Made by a program: the position numbers and the translations under genes
Assembly (NCBI GenBank): GCA_033764865.1
Contig: JANRIM010000083.1
Location: 38,667 to 102,666, forward strand
Reading direction: 5' to 3'
DNA: 64,000 nt
Source of the DNA: VFBF01 sp033764865
Lineage (GTDB): Bacteria > Pseudomonadota > Alphaproteobacteria > Caulobacterales > Aquidulcibacteraceae
Notes under the pieces: generated by a model
The model's database searches: none
Told to the model about the DNA's origin: nothing
The model's input: the letters and a program-made list of their open reading frames with translations, nothing else
In this document: positions 42,076 to 49,992 of the stretch, one piece after another
How positions within the stretch are numbered: position 1 is the first letter of the stretch
Layout of the letters: every line of letters starts with the position of its first letter

Positions 42076-42942
42076 ATGCCCATAGGAGACATCGACGAAC
42101 TCGCCACGTTCGTGCACATCGTCGATCATCAGGGTGTTTCAGCGGCGGCGCGCGCGCTGGGCAGACCCAAGTCCTCCGTCAGTCGTAAGCTCGCCATGCT
42201 TGAGGACAGGCTTGGCGCCCGTCTGCTCGATCGGGGCGTCGGTGGACAGCGGCTGACCGAAACAGGCCACACCGTGTATGCGCATGCGCGCAGAATCCTT
42301 CAGGAACTTGACCAGATCGACAACGCGGCGCGTCCAGACGATCCTCAGGGCTTGCTCCGCATCTCGTCGACCTTCGCCCTCGTCGACACCGTCCTGCGTC
42401 CGATCCTTCCCAAGTTCCTGTAGCGCTACGAGAAGATCGATGTGGAGATCGAGGCGATATCCCGGCGCAATGATCTGCTCCGCGACGATTTTGACGTGGC
42501 TGTGCGCGCTGGTCTTCTGAGCGGCGGCGCCTTGATCGCCCGGCGCCTTGCGGAAGTCAGCGTCGGGCTCTTCGCCAGCCCCTCGTATCTCGCACGACAT
42601 GACGCGCCGACCGCGCGTACGCTGGCCAGCCACGCGATGGTCGGACTCGTGGGACAGAGCCTGGCAACCACGGACTACGGCTCGGGGCCGCTTCGCCGCC
42701 AGCGGCTTTCGACCAACGATCCCCTGCTGATCAAAGGCTTTGTCCTGGACGGCTTCGCCCTCGGGTGGCTGCCGCTTTATCTCTGTCGCGCAGAGATCGC
42801 CGAGGGACGGCTCATCCGTTGCCTACCCGAGCGCACGATCAGTGGACCGGAAGTCTTTGCGCTATTCCACGGACGCCCGGAGGCGCCGGTGAAAGTACGC
42901 GCTTTCGTCGACTTTCTCGTCACCGAACTGGCGCTTCGATAG
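42076..42942 (+). pseudogene. LysR family regulator interrupted by one in-frame TAG
   Basis: The frame runs from ATG 42076 to 42942 (289 codons including stops) with one TAG at 42421-42423. The first part (115 codons) has an intact LysR HTH: FVHIVDHQGVSAAARALGRPKSSVSRKLAMLE, ending ILPKFL. After the TAG the same frame continues RYEKIDVEIEAISRRN and the complete effector domain to FVDFLVTELALR. In relatives the join reads roughly FLxRYPxIxVEI, so the stop replaces one residue, perhaps Gln. No frameshift is present. It is either a recent nonsense mutation, a sequencing error or a read-through site. Confidence 0.8.
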
Positions 42943-43031
42943 CGTTCCGGAATTCGGAACGACGTGTACACGATCCAGCCGCTGTCCCGGGGGAGTCGAC
43001 ACGGCTATGCCTCTTCGCCGTTGGAGGTGTC

Positions 43032-44030
43032 ATGACGCACAGGATGTCCCGCCGGGCTGCGCTCGCAGGCGCTGTGGCGACCGGCGCAGCGGGCCTGTCC
43101 TCCGGCAGGGCGGCGGCTGCCGGTCGTCCGCGGCGCGCGCTCAAGGCGGCTGTCGGAAGCTACCCGTTCAAGGTCGGAGACTATCGCTGCCTCGTCGTCA
43201 GCGACGGACAACTCGATTTCCCCGCGCAGTGGTATGCCGCCAACGCGACGCCGGCGGAGTACGAGCCCCTTCTCAGGGCGCGATTTTTGCCCACGGACGT
43301 CGTCAGCAACCAGACGAGCGGCCTCGTCGTCGACACTGGCGCCCAGGTGCTTCTCGCCGAGACCGGCATCACCGCACGATGGCGCGCCCTCACCGGGGCG
43401 CCGCCCGGCTCGCTCGACAGGACCGGCACGCTGATCCCCAATCTTCGCGCGAGCGGCGTCGCGCTGGGAGACGTCGATGCAGTCTTCGTCAGTCATGGTC
43501 ACCCGGACCATCTGGGCGCGCTGCTCGACGACCGCGGCAAACCCATGTTCCCGCGCGCCCGCATCTTCTATGACCGGCGCGACTATGATCATCACGCCGG
43601 GCCGGCCGCCATGGCGACACCGGAACGACGCGCCGAGACCGAGGTCTCTCGACAAGTGCTGCAGAGGCTGCACAAACACCTCGAGCTGATCGCGCCCGAC
43701 ACCGAAATCGTCACCGGCGTGAGGACCGTTGATCTTGCAGGCCATACGCCGGGCCACTGCGGCCTGATGATCCGCTCCGCCGGCGAGACTCTGTTCCATG
43801 GAGCCGATCTCGTCGCGCACTACGTGCTGACCCTCGCCCGTCCTGACTGGAGCTTCTACGCCACAACGGACAAGCCGGTGGAGATCGCCGCCCGTCAGAG
43901 ATGGTTCGCAACCGCCGCCGACGAGGGATTGCGCGTGTTTTTCTGCCACGTGCCTTTTCCCAATGTCGGCCACGTCCTTCGCGAAGGCCGTGGATACCGC
44001 TGGCAACCAGAGTACTTCACCTGGGGCTGA
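43032..44030 (+). CDS. Exported MBL fold metallo-hydrolase (AttM/quorum-quenching-like)
   Basis: 332 residues with a Tat-like leader MTHRMSRRAALAGAVATGAAG. The metal site SHGHPDHLGALLDD is near residue 155, further ligands follow in DLAGHTPGHCGLM and LFHGADLVAHY, and the C-terminus has FCHVPFPNVGH. The arrangement is typical of the MBL branch that includes lactonases. GGAGG stands 5 bases before ATG 43032. The isochorismatase-like gene follows 26 bases later, both exported. Confidence 0.88.
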   Translation: MTHRMSRRAALAGAVATGAAGLSSGRAAAAGRPRRALKAAVGSYPFKVGDYRCLVVSDGQLDFPAQWYAANATPAEYEPLLRARFLPTDVVSNQTSGLVVDTGAQVLLAETGITARWRALTGAPPGSLDRTGTLIPNLRASGVALGDVDAVFVSHGHPDHLGALLDDRGKPMFPRARIFYDRRDYDHHAGPAAMATPERRAETEVSRQVLQRLHKHLELIAPDTEIVTGVRTVDLAGHTPGHCGLMIRSAGETLFHGADLVAHYVLTLARPDWSFYATTDKPVEIAARQRWFATAADEGLRVFFCHVPFPNVGHVLREGRGYRWQPEYFTWG

Positions 44031-44056
44031 TCACCTCGATCCTTCCGGAGTCCGTC

Positions 44057-44794
44057 ATGCACCCCACAAAAGGGCTCGTCGTCCTTGCGTTGTCCATGCT
44101 CTGCTTGGCCCGGCCCGCGACCGCCGAAACCCCGCGCGCGGAGTACGTCCGGCCGATCACGTCTGACAACGCGGCTGTCCTGTTCATCGACAACCAGACC
44201 AACCTCATGCTGGGCGTGCAGTCGATCGACACGACTCTCCTGAGGATCAACACCGAAGGCCTCGCCCAACTTGCCAAGATCTTTTCGCTGCCCGTGGTTC
44301 TGACCACCACCGGCGGCGGCGCCAACGGTCCTGCGGGCCGGCTCGTCCCCTCGATCACACAGGCGTTTCCGGACGTCCCCGTCATTGACCGAACAGACTA
44401 TTTCAACGCGATGTCCGATCCGCGCTTCGCGCGCGCGGTGAAAGACACCAAGCGCACCAAAATCATCATCGCAGGACTGACGACGGACTATTGCCTTGTG
44501 TACCCGGCGGCGACCCTGATCGCTCAAGGGTACCATGTGTTCATCGTCACCGATGCGTCAGGGTCATGGACAGCCCAGAACGATCAAACCGCCATGCAGC
44601 GTCTCATCCAGATGGGCGCAACGCCCATCAACCTGCAGTCGCTCATGGGAGAGCTTCAGAATTCCGATGCGGAGAAGGACCTGGCCGCTTCAAAGCGAAA
44701 GTTTCCGCTGATGTTGGAGTGGTTTTCGCGGTACTCGCCAGCCCCGTCCATCCTCAACATGAACATGGCTCCCCGCGGCGTCGAGAGACGCTAG
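44057..44794 (+). CDS. Exported isochorismatase-like cysteine hydrolase
   Basis: 245 residues with a signal peptide (ending ATAET). The catalytic triad candidates are Asp in AVLFIDNQTNLM, Lys in DTKRTKIIIAG and Cys in LTTDYCLVYPA near residue 154. The family hydrolyses amides or vinyl ethers (nicotinamide, isochorismate); relatives of this type are usually cytoplasmic, so export is notable. GGAG stands 6 bases before the ATG. Same strand and probably same transcript as the MBL gene. Confidence 0.85.
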   Translation: MHPTKGLVVLALSMLCLARPATAETPRAEYVRPITSDNAAVLFIDNQTNLMLGVQSIDTTLLRINTEGLAQLAKIFSLPVVLTTTGGGANGPAGRLVPSITQAFPDVPVIDRTDYFNAMSDPRFARAVKDTKRTKIIIAGLTTDYCLVYPAATLIAQGYHVFIVTDASGSWTAQNDQTAMQRLIQMGATPINLQSLMGELQNSDAEKDLAASKRKFPLMLEWFSRYSPAPSILNMNMAPRGVERR

Positions 44795-44918
44795 CCACTG
44801 GAACGACCTGACCGAAACCAAGGCGCGCAACGCTGGGATGATTGAGGTGCGGAAGGCTGCGCCGTTCCCTGGAACCCTCAAGACCCGACGTCATTGGGCG
44901 GTCGCTGACGGAGCGCAG

Positions 44919-45875
44919 TCACGAGACGTGCAGGACGGCCTTGCCGAGAAAGGCGCGCGCCATGAGCGCGCGCGCCACGGCGGGCGTTTCAGCCCAGTCC
45001 GCTTCGCACGCAATCTTCGGCTTGAGCGCGCCGGAGGCGACCCTTGCGACCAGGTCCGCAAGGCCGATGTTGGGCGGCTCGCGCTGATACTCGTAGCCCA
45101 TCACGAGGCCGTACAGGTTCGTGCCGCCCACCCTGAACTTGCTGGCGTCGAATTCCGTCCGCGCGCCCGCTGAGGCGCCCAGCAAGACGCACGTTCCCCC
45201 CGGCGCGAGCATTTCAAGCGCAGTCCCCAGCGCGTCAGCGCCGACGGACTCAAGCACGAGGTCGAAAGGTCCGAAAGGCCGCGCCGCCTCGAGTCCGGGC
45301 CCCACCGCCACGTGCGTCGCACCCAACCGCTCGACGAGAGGCCGATGATCCGCCGACCGGATGGAGGCCGTGACGTCCGCCCCGGCGTCTCTCGCCAACT
45401 GGAGCGCGAATGTCCCCACTCCGCCGCTTGCCCCGTTGACGAGCACGCGCTTCCCGCGAATGTCGCCGCGCTTGGCGAGGGCGGCGCGTGCGGTCAATCC
45501 GGCCACGGGCAGCGAAGCGGCCTGCGCGAAACTCACGGCGTCGGGCAGCACCGCAAGCTGATACGGCGCGAGCGCCACATAGCCAGCCCATCCGCCCGTC
45601 GTGACTCCAACGACGCGCGCGCCGGCCGGCGGGCCCGATCCATCGGCCGCCGGGCGCTCGACGAAGCCGGCCACGTCCCAGCCCGGTCGCCATCCGCTGG
45701 GCATTTCGTGCAGCGCCATGCGCGTCTCGCCGCGATTCAGGGAGAACGCCGCCACGCGCACAAGGACCTGTGAGGGGCCGACCACCGGCATGGGCGCCTC
45801 CTGAAGGACAAGGCGGTCCGGGTTGTCCTTGTCGACGACGATCGCCGTCATCGCAGCGGGAGCGATCTCACTCAT
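44919..45875 (-). CDS. Quinone oxidoreductase-like MDR family protein
   Basis: 318 residues of zinc-independent medium-chain dehydrogenase type. The segment NRGETRMALHEMPSGWRPGWDVAGFVE replaces the zinc ligands in two parts, and the cofactor motif NGASGGVGTFALQLARDAGA is near residue 145. It would use NADPH for a quinone or enone. I take ATG 45875 (AAGGA upstream); an ATG at 45881 is possible. Its start lies inside the end of the TetR gene, so both are one operon. Confidence 0.88.
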   Translation of the reverse strand: MSEIAPAAMTAIVVDKDNPDRLVLQEAPMPVVGPSQVLVRVAAFSLNRGETRMALHEMPSGWRPGWDVAGFVERPAADGSGPPAGARVVGVTTGGWAGYVALAPYQLAVLPDAVSFAQAASLPVAGLTARAALAKRGDIRGKRVLVNGASGGVGTFALQLARDAGADVTASIRSADHRPLVERLGATHVAVGPGLEAARPFGPFDLVLESVGADALGTALEMLAPGGTCVLLGASAGARTEFDASKFRVGGTNLYGLVMGYEYQREPPNIGLADLVARVASGALKPKIACEADWAETPAVARALMARAFLGKAVLHVS

Positions 45876-46575
45876 GACCATCCTTCAAAGGCTTTCGCGA
45901 CGACGACACGCACCCCGGCGCCAGGAACCCGGCGACGAGACACTCGATCGTCGCGTCGATCAGCGCGTCACGCTGCGCCCACGGAAAGTCCGGCCACGCG
46001 ATGAGTTTCGCGATCAGGCCATGCGGCGCGAACAGCGCGACCTGACAGGCGACCTTGGCGTTCATCGTGCGAAAAACGCCCGTCCGGATCAGCCGACGAA
46101 CGAGGTCGTGCTGCCAGCGGACGACCTGAACGCCACGGCTCTCCCGCGCCCCGCGCCCGGGCCCCTCGCCAAGGCCGTACAGGAGCGCCCGCGGCCGCAT
46201 GTAGATGATCTGGTATTCCTCGGGATGGTCGAGGCCGATCTCGACGAAGACGCGCAGCGTTCGGCGGAACCGCTCCAGATCGTCGGAGACTTCCTCCTCG
46301 ATGCGCCGGAACGCCGACAGCGTCGTCTCATAGGCGCGTTGGCACAACGCATCGAGGATCTCTTCCTTGCTCTTGAAATAGACGTACAGACCGGCCTGGG
46401 AGAGCCCGACCCGCTCAGCCAGCCGGCGCGTGGTCACCGCGTCGAATCCCTCGGCGAGGAACATTGCCTTGGCGATGGCGAGAATTTCCTCGACCCGCTC
46501 ATGGCCCTGACCGCGCGGCTTGCGTGCATTGCCCGATATCCGCGCCGGGGCGGCAGCCATACGAGTGCGCTTCAT
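45868..46575 (-). CDS. TetR/AcrR family transcriptional regulator
   Basis: 235 residues from ATG 46575. The HTH is at about residues 24-70: ILAIAKAMFLAEGFDAVTTRRLAERVGLSQAGLYVYFKSKEEIL in helices. The ligand domain starts FRRIEEEVSDDLERFRR and has a WHG-type ligand pocket region (YQIIYMRPRALLYGL). An in-frame ATG at 46611 has no ribosome binding site. It overlaps the MDR gene and is divergent from an SDR gene; the palindrome at 46612-46644 lies between them. Confidence 0.92.
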   Translation of the reverse strand: MKRTRMAAAPARISGNARKPRGQGHERVEEILAIAKAMFLAEGFDAVTTRRLAERVGLSQAGLYVYFKSKEEILDALCQRAYETTLSAFRRIEEEVSDDLERFRRTLRVFVEIGLDHPEEYQIIYMRPRALLYGLGEGPGRGARESRGVQVVRWQHDLVRRLIRTGVFRTMNAKVACQVALFAPHGLIAKLIAWPDFPWAQRDALIDATIECLVAGFLAPGCVSSSRKPLKDGHE

Positions 46576-46611
46576 CCTACGTCCGTTCGACCGACCCACC
46601 CCGACACCCAT

Positions 46612-46644
46612 AACTGATCATTGCTCAGTGTTCAATGTTCAGTT
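46612..46644. promoter_or_regulatory. Large palindromic TetR operator
   Basis: AACTGATCATTG (46612-46623), nine bases, then CAATGTTCAGTT (46633-46644): 12-base arms with one mismatch. It covers the whole space between the two divergent genes, so it can control the TetR/MDR operon and the SDR gene at once. Confidence 0.75.
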
Positions 46645-46678
46645 ATAGAGCTGCGGAGGTGGTTCGGGGAGAGGCGGA

Positions 46679-47605
46679 ATGTCTGACGACGGGCAACGCG
46701 AGGGCGCGCCGGCGGATGGCGCAAGGCGCAGCGCGCTCGGATTTGCGGCTACGGGCGTTGCCGTGGGCGCCGTGGCGGGCGTCGTCGGCGCCGTGATGGC
46801 GGGGGCCGCCGCCCGCCCCTCTGCCGCGCCGAAAGTGGACGGGCGCAAGCGCTTTGAAGGACAAGGCGTCCTCATTACCGGCGCCACGTCGGGCATCGGG
46901 CGCGCTGCGGCGATCGCCTTCGCGCGGGAGGGCGCGAAGGTTGCCTTCTGCGGCCGCCGCGAACACCTCGGAATGGCCGTCGAGGAGGAAATCCGGGCGG
47001 CCGGCGGCGAGGCGACCTACATCCCCGCGGACGTCCGGGACGAAATCCAGATCGAGCGTTTCGTGACACGCGGCGTCGCGGCGTGCGGTCGCCTCGACGT
47101 CGCCTTCAACAACGCCGGCATCTCCATAGAGCGGCCACTGCACGACTACAGCGCCGCCGAGTGGGACGACGTGGTGCAGACCAACCTGCGTGGCGTGTTC
47201 CTGTCGATGAAGCACCAGCTCCCGAAGATGCTCGCAGCCGGCGCGGGCGTCATCGTCGTCACGGCGTCCCACTCCACGCGCGCAGGCGCCTATGCGGCGA
47301 GCAAGCACGGGCTGATGGGGCTCGTGCGCGCGACGGCGCTCGCCTACGCCGATCAGGGGATCCGGATCAACGCGCTCGTACCGGGCACGACGGACACGGC
47401 TCTGGTGCGGAGCGCCGCGGGCATGGCCGATGCGCCCGAGGCAGTTTGGCGCGTGGCCGCAGACCAGTGGGCCGGCGCGACGATTCCACTGAAACGGCTG
47501 GCGACGCCCGAGGAAGTCGCCGCCTTCGCCCTCGCGGTCGCGTCGCCGGAGTTTCCGTATCTGACCGGTGCGGCCCTCACGCTGGACGGCGGTGTCAGCA
47601 CCTAG
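46679..47605 (+). CDS. SDR family oxidoreductase with a Tat-like or membrane-anchoring leader
   Basis: 308 residues. The N-terminus is MSDDGQREGAPADGARRSAL and a hydrophobic stretch (GFAATGVAVGAVAGVVGAVMAG) before the enzyme domain, which starts RFEGQGVLITGATSGIG near residue 60. The SDR Ser and Tyr/Lys (SHSTRAGAYAASKHG) are intact, and C-terminal VPGTTDTALV and LTGAALTLDGG are typical. The RR pair plus hydrophobic stretch suggests export or a membrane anchor. GGAGAGG precedes the ATG. It is divergent from the TetR/MDR operon. Confidence 0.88.
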   Translation: MSDDGQREGAPADGARRSALGFAATGVAVGAVAGVVGAVMAGAAARPSAAPKVDGRKRFEGQGVLITGATSGIGRAAAIAFAREGAKVAFCGRREHLGMAVEEEIRAAGGEATYIPADVRDEIQIERFVTRGVAACGRLDVAFNNAGISIERPLHDYSAAEWDDVVQTNLRGVFLSMKHQLPKMLAAGAGVIVVTASHSTRAGAYAASKHGLMGLVRATALAYADQGIRINALVPGTTDTALVRSAAGMADAPEAVWRVAADQWAGATIPLKRLATPEEVAAFALAVASPEFPYLTGAALTLDGGVST

Positions 47606-47669
47606 GTGCGCAGTTGCGACAGAGCGTTTGCGGACAGGTCACTGCCGCCGGCGCAGGGGCGCTCGCGGA

Positions 47670-48683
47670 TCAGCGAACAAACACCGGCTTGAGGCTGGGC
47701 CGCCGCAAAGCCTCTGCGGCGTCGGCGAACGGCAGGACCGCACTTGTCACCCTGGACGGATCTGCGCGGCCATCGCCGATCATCGCCAGCGCTCCGGCGA
47801 CATTCGGCAAACCCCTGCCGGGACCGGTGTAGAAGGTGACGCCCTTGGCGTACATTTCGAACAGCGGCATCGCGACCGGCGCGAAATGCCCGCCCACCGA
47901 CGAGCACACCCCCTCAACCTCCGTCGAGCGAATGGCGCACAGGAGGCTGGCCGAATCGGCGCTGGCGTCCACCGTGATCGGAAAGCTGCCCACGGCCTTG
48001 GGCGCCGGTCCCTCGATCACCCGCGCGCCATAACCCTCGGCAATCGCCAGCCGCTCCACCGAGCGATCCACGTACGTGACGCTCGCCGCGCCGGCCGCCA
48101 CCGCGAACATCACGGCGTAGAGCGCAATCGACCCGCACCCGCCCATCACCAGCACATCGACGCCAGGCCGCACCTCAAGATGCGGCACGACGTATTCCCA
48201 GGCGAAGCCGATGTTGTCCCCGAGACTGCCGAGATAGGTCGGGTCGAGACCGGCGGGAAGGACGGGCAAGGCGAAGTCCGCCGCCGGGACCCGAACCACA
48301 TCGGAGAAGTATCCCGTAGGCGTAAACCCGATTCCGTGCCACGTGCGCCGAACAAGGTCCGGGCTGGTCTCGAGGCACCGGTTGGGAAGGCTGCGGGCGC
48401 AACGTTGGCAGACGCCGCATGCATCATAGTAACTCATGACCACGCGGTCGCCAGGCCGGACGCGCGTGACGTCGGTCCCCACCTCGAGCACCTCCCCAAT
48501 CGCCTCATGACCGATCGGAAAAGGGCCCGGCAGCGGCGCCGTGCCGCCGATGATGAGTGGGTCGATGTCACAGGTCGTCATCACGATCGGGCGGACCAGC
48601 GCATCGCCGGGCGCGGCGAGGCGCGGCGCCGGCGCCTCGCGCCATTCAAGTTCGCCGGGGGCGACAAAGAAGAGGCTCCGCAT
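47670..48683 (-). CDS. Zinc-dependent alcohol dehydrogenase
   Basis: 337 residues of the zinc MDR type. A GHE metal-binding motif FPIGHEAIGEV is near residue 58, the catalytic Cys lies in MTTCDIDP, and four Cys of the structural zinc site are in YDACGVCQRCARSLPNRC near residue 90. The cofactor motif is VMGGCGSIALYAV, slightly altered from GxGxxG. It converges on the SDR gene and lies downstream of the TetR gene on the same strand (74 bases), with a TetR-like palindrome at 48708-48722 in the gap. Confidence 0.93.
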   Translation of the reverse strand: MRSLFFVAPGELEWREAPAPRLAAPGDALVRPIVMTTCDIDPLIIGGTAPLPGPFPIGHEAIGEVLEVGTDVTRVRPGDRVVMSYYDACGVCQRCARSLPNRCLETSPDLVRRTWHGIGFTPTGYFSDVVRVPAADFALPVLPAGLDPTYLGSLGDNIGFAWEYVVPHLEVRPGVDVLVMGGCGSIALYAVMFAVAAGAASVTYVDRSVERLAIAEGYGARVIEGPAPKAVGSFPITVDASADSASLLCAIRSTEVEGVCSSVGGHFAPVAMPLFEMYAKGVTFYTGPGRGLPNVAGALAMIGDGRADPSRVTSAVLPFADAAEALRRPSLKPVFVR

Positions 48684-48707
48684 GATTCCACCGCTCCCCG
48701 GCCTGAT

Positions 48708-48722
48708 GTATCCATTGGATAC
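48708..48722. promoter_or_regulatory. TetR operator upstream of the alcohol dehydrogenase
   Basis: GTATCCA-T-TGGATAC is a perfect 7-base palindrome 25 bases before the dehydrogenase ATG. It is the same core, TCCATTGGA, as the palindrome on the other side of the TetR gene. Confidence 0.8.
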
Positions 48723-48756
48723 TCCATCGGGCTCAGTGACGCAATCCGTGATGATC

Positions 48757-49326
48757 CTAGATCAGCGCAGCCGCCGCCAGTCGGCCGACGATGAAGCTCG
48801 CCGCGCGAGCGGGCTCCGTGACGGTCAACGCCCCGACGCGCCACAACTCGTAAAGCCCGTGCGCCATACCCCAGGCTGACACAACGCGATCGCGCACTTC
48901 AGCGTCGGTGGCCTTGGGATTGTGGGCGGCGAACACGTCCCGGACGATCGTGAGGACGCGCCGCGATTGGGGAGCGCCCATGAGCTCGTTTGACCCCTGC
49001 GCGAACATCAGGCCGTAGAGCGCCGACTCCGCGAACGCAAAGGCGACGTAGGCCTGCATCACCCGACGCGGCGTCGCCGGCGTCTGGGCGGTCATCCGTA
49101 CGGCCAGCAGCGCGAACCCCTCCCCGGCCACGGCGGCCTTCAACGCAGCCTTGTCCGAGAAGTGCCGATAAAGCGCGCGGTGGGTCACGCCCAGCTCGGC
49201 AGCAAGTTCGCGCACGGTTGGTAGATCGGTCTGTCCCGCGCGAAGCCGCGCGACCGCTGCCGTCACCGCCGCGTCGCGCAGGCCGCCATGATGATAGGGT
49301 TGGGACGCCTTCGCCGTCGTTGCCAT
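48757..49326 (-). CDS. TetR/AcrR family transcriptional regulator
   Basis: 189 residues from ATG 49326. The HTH is at about residues 10-65: LRDAAVTAAVARLRAGQTD, then VRELAAELGVTHRALYRHFSDKAALKAAV in helices. The C-terminal domain (QAYVAFAFAESALYGLMFAQG and WGMAHGLYELWRVGAL) is the TetR_C33-like type, typical for short repressors. Matching palindromes flank the gene on both sides. The dehydrogenase gene is downstream on the same strand and the thioesterase is divergent. Confidence 0.9.
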   Translation of the reverse strand: MATTAKASQPYHHGGLRDAAVTAAVARLRAGQTDLPTVRELAAELGVTHRALYRHFSDKAALKAAVAGEGFALLAVRMTAQTPATPRRVMQAYVAFAFAESALYGLMFAQGSNELMGAPQSRRVLTIVRDVFAAHNPKATDAEVRDRVVSAWGMAHGLYELWRVGALTVTEPARAASFIVGRLAAAALI

Positions 49327-49386
49327 CGGCCAGTCATCGCAGCACACCCCCATCCGCACAACTGCCTTGACAAGAGGGCGCCGCGT

Positions 49387-49405
49387 ATGTCTCCATTGGA
49401 GACAT
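49387..49405. promoter_or_regulatory. TetR operator overlapping the thioesterase start codon
   Basis: ATGTCTCCA-T-TGGAGACAT is a perfect 9-base palindrome. Its last two bases are the A and T of the ATG of the plus-strand gene at 49404, and it lies 61 bases upstream of the TetR start. A bound repressor would block both the divergent promoter and translation-start region DNA of the thioesterase gene. Confidence 0.85.
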
Positions 49406-49859
49406 GCAAGACGCCAGCCTTTACGCCGCCATCAAGGACGGGCTCGCGCGTTCGGTGCCGTTCGTCGAGACCGTCGGCATCGAGATCACCGATGTGAGCC
49501 CGGGCGCCGCCACGGCGCTGCTCTGTCAGCGAGAACCGATTTCCAATCATATCGGCAGTGTCCATGCCGGCGCGCTGTTCACGCTGGGCGAGACCGCATC
49601 GGGCGCGGCGATGAGCGGCGCATTCGCAGCCAACCTTCTCAGCATCCGGCCCGTGGCGGCCGGCGCCTCCATCGCCTACAGAAAAGTCGCGACAGGAGTG
49701 ATCGCCGCGCGCGCGACGGTCAACCCGCCGGTCGACGATCTGGTCTCGGCGTTGGAGGCCGATGGCAAGGTGACGTTCGACGTGTCCGTCGTCATGACCG
49801 ACGAGAACAGCGTGACTGTGGCGGAGATGACGGTGAGCTGGCATGTCCGCAAACGATAG
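49404..49859 (+). CDS. PaaI/DUF4442-type hotdog-fold thioesterase
   Basis: 151 residues. A hotdog fold is suggested by NHIGSVHAGALFTLGETASGAAMSG near residues 48-72, with the His-Ala-Gly typical of PaaI-type thioesterases, then strands ASIAYRKVATGVIAARATV and KVTFDVSVVMTDENS. It would hydrolyse an acyl-CoA. It starts inside the palindromic operator and is divergent from TetR; no strong ribosome binding site is present because the operator occupies its place. Confidence 0.85.
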   Translation: MQDASLYAAIKDGLARSVPFVETVGIEITDVSPGAATALLCQREPISNHIGSVHAGALFTLGETASGAAMSGAFAANLLSIRPVAAGASIAYRKVATGVIAARATVNPPVDDLVSALEADGKVTFDVSVVMTDENSVTVAEMTVSWHVRKR

Positions 49860-49992
49860 GCGTCTGCGCTGACGATCGCCTCGCCTCAAACGGGCCTTCC
49901 ACCTGGCGCGAACCCTTGCCCCCTTCGACACGGCCAGCGCCAGGCAGGGCGCTCTCGCGACGAGTGAAAACTCAAGGCTCAAGGAGACGAGC

